Of a stretch of 36,670 bases of DNA, positions 35,284 through 36,670 are shown piece after piece. The DNA lies in NCBI GenBank assembly GCA_018334495.1, contig JAGXLV010000023.1, positions 1 to 36,670 of the forward strand, written 5' to 3'. Origin of the DNA: Oleiphilaceae bacterium (GTDB taxonomy: Bacteria > Pseudomonadota > Gammaproteobacteria > Pseudomonadales > Oleiphilaceae). Numbering within the stretch: position 1 is the stretch's first letter; every line of letters begins with the position of its first letter. A model generated the notes under the pieces. The model was not told the origin of the DNA, made no database searches, and was given only the letters and a program-made list of their open reading frames with translations. Made by a program: the position numbers and the translations under genes.

Positions 35284-36670
35284 ATGCCGCTTTTGACACT
35301 GGACGGGCTTTCTTTATCGTTTGGTCTGCAGTCCCTATTGGATCAGGCCAGCCTGACCCTGGAGGCAGGTGAGCGCGTTTGCCTGTTAGGCCGCAATGGC
35401 GAAGGCAAGTCGACCTTGCTCAAAATCGTCAGCGGCGAGGTGGTGCCCGACGCCGGCACGGTGAGACTGGATGATGGCTCAATCCTGGCGGTGCTGCCCC
35501 AGAACCTGCCCGCTGAGGAAACCCGCACCGCTTATGAAGTGGTGGCCAGCGCCTTTCCGGAGACAGGGGAGTTACTGGCCCGCTTCCATACCCTGTCGCA
35601 GAATGCCGACGAGGACAGTCTCGATGAAATGATGAAGGTTCAGGAGCGCCTGGAGTCTCTGGACGGCTGGAGCCTTGATCAAAAAGTCACTGCCATACTG
35701 GCCCAGTATCGAATTGATCCCGAGCGTACCCTCAACACCCTTTCCGGCGGCTGGCAGCGGCGTGTGCTGCTGGCACGGGCATTGGTCTCGGACCCGGATA
35801 TGCTGTTGCTGGACGAGCCCACCAACCATCTGGACGTACCCGCCATTGCCTGGCTGGAGGAGGCCCTGACCCAGTTCCGCGGCGCCTTGCTCTTCGTCAG
35901 TCACGACCGGGCCTTTATTCGCCGTATGGCCACCCGCATCGTGGAACTGGACCGCGGTCAGTTGATCAGCTTCGCCGCCACTTACGACCGCTACCTGGAC
36001 CTCAAGGAAAAGGCGTTGGAGGAAGAGGAGCGCCAGAATGCCCTGTTCGACAAGCGCCTCAAGCAGGAAGAGGTCTGGATCCGGCAGGGCATCAAGGCCA
36101 GGCGTACCCGTAACATGGGTCGGGTTCGGGCCTTGCGGGCTATGCGCGAGGAGCGACAGCAACGTCGTGAGCGCGGCGGTACGGCCAATTTTGCGGTTGA
36201 AGACGCCGCCCGTTCAGGCCGGCTTGTGGTGGATGCCAAACACGCGGCTTTCGCCTATCCGGATGGCACCTCGGTGATCGACGATTTGAATCTCACCATC
36301 ATGCGCGGCGACAAGATCGGCCTGATCGGCGAAAACGGTACCGGTAAAACCACGCTGGTCCGGCTGGCGCTCGGCAATCTTGCGCCCACCGCAGGCGAGG
36401 TGAAGCTGGGGACCAATCGGGAGGTGGCCTATTTCGATCAGTTGCGGGGCGAACTGGATCTGTCCCGAAACGCCCTCGACAACCTGTCTGAAGGCCGTGA
36501 GTTTATCGACATCAACGGCCAGCAGAAACATGTGCTCGGTTATCTCCAGGAATTCCTGTTCTCACCGGCACGGGCCCGGTCACCGGTCAGCGTGTTCTCC
36601 GGCGGCGAACGGGCGCGTCTGCTCCTGGCCAAACTGTTCAGTAAGCCGGCGAACATATTGGTTCTGGATG
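35284..36670 (+). CDS. uup: ABC-F family ATPase Uup, 3' end outside the window
   Basis: Soluble twin-ATPase of the ABC-F family, linked in E. coli to ribosome function and to suppression of transposon precise excision. The frame is open to the window end (462 codons visible). The first ATPase domain has Walker A GRNGEGKS, the signature LSGGWQRRVLLARAL and Walker B LLLDEPTNHLD. A charged linker follows (WIRQGIKARRTRNMGRVRALRAMREER), characteristic of Uup. The second ATPase domain has Walker A GENGTGKT and signature FSGGERARLLLAKLF, and the window cuts at its Walker B (ILVLDE). AGGAG lies ten bases before the ATG. It follows the MOSC gene after 17 bases, suggesting one transcript. Confidence 0.95.
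   Translation, partial: MPLLTLDGLSLSFGLQSLLDQASLTLEAGERVCLLGRNGEGKSTLLKIVSGEVVPDAGTVRLDDGSILAVLPQNLPAEETRTAYEVVASAFPETGELLARFHTLSQNADEDSLDEMMKVQERLESLDGWSLDQKVTAILAQYRIDPERTLNTLSGGWQRRVLLARALVSDPDMLLLDEPTNHLDVPAIAWLEEALTQFRGALLFVSHDRAFIRRMATRIVELDRGQLISFAATYDRYLDLKEKALEEEERQNALFDKRLKQEEVWIRQGIKARRTRNMGRVRALRAMREERQQRRERGGTANFAVEDAARSGRLVVDAKHAAFAYPDGTSVIDDLNLTIMRGDKIGLIGENGTGKTTLVRLALGNLAPTAGEVKLGTNREVAYFDQLRGELDLSRNALDNLSEGREFIDINGQQKHVLGYLQEFLFSPARARSPVSVFSGGERARLLLAKLFSKPANILVLD

Overview
This is a chromosomal, mostly core-gene window from a gammaproteobacterium. Its gene order (queA-tgt-yajC-secD-secF, suhB, trmJ, iscR-iscS, ndk-rlmN-pilF-rodZ, hisS-yfgM-bamB-der) matches the Pseudomonas/Marinobacter side of the class. 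Moderately high GC, type IV pilus and glycolate-oxidase genes, and the protein sequences fit a Marinobacter-like marine heterotroph; the genus is an inference. No phage, insertion sequence, CRISPR array or other mobile element is visible.

Layout. 1-1229: 3' part of a PAS-PAS-diguanylate cyclase. 1401-6886: queuosine tRNA genes queA and tgt, then the SecDF-YajC translocase accessory complex, closed by a strong terminator. 6999-7799 (minus): a SuhB/inositol-monophosphatase homologue that has lost its catalytic metal ligands. 8004-10671: trmJ, then iscR-iscS behind an IscR-type operator. 10762-14376: ndk, rlmN, pilF, rodZ. 14441-19120: hisS, yfgM, bamB, der. 19185-25055 (minus): pta, ackA and a membrane GGDEF-EAL protein. 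25353-25428 (minus): tRNA-Glu. 25518-26843 (minus): a TIGR01777 epimerase and a CbiX-like chelatase. 26991-28877: a DUF924 protein and an unrecognised membrane protein. 28901-33215 (minus): the glycolate oxidase operon glcD-glcE-glcF-glcG, with its divergent regulator glcC at 33473-34204. 34283-34357: tRNA-Gly. 34478-36670: a MOSC protein and a Uup-type ABC-F ATPase cut by the window edge.

The most notable features are what is missing from an otherwise standard order. The block between iscS and ndk (iscU, iscA, hscB, hscA, fdx, iscX in Pseudomonas) is absent. IscS also lacks the usual C-terminal tail, and ispG, an Fe-S enzyme gene normally between rodZ and hisS, is gone. IscR keeps all its cluster ligands and its operator. 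This points to a reduced ISC locus, with general Fe-S assembly presumably handled elsewhere. The SuhB homologue with a ruined active site suggests that a non-catalytic role, such as the Nus-factor role known in E. coli, is what has been kept here.

Other regulatory structure includes a perfect TGGT-N3-ACCA operator between glcD and glcC, strong tRNA promoters with GC-rich discriminators, and a perfect hairpin whose loop is the tgt stop codon.
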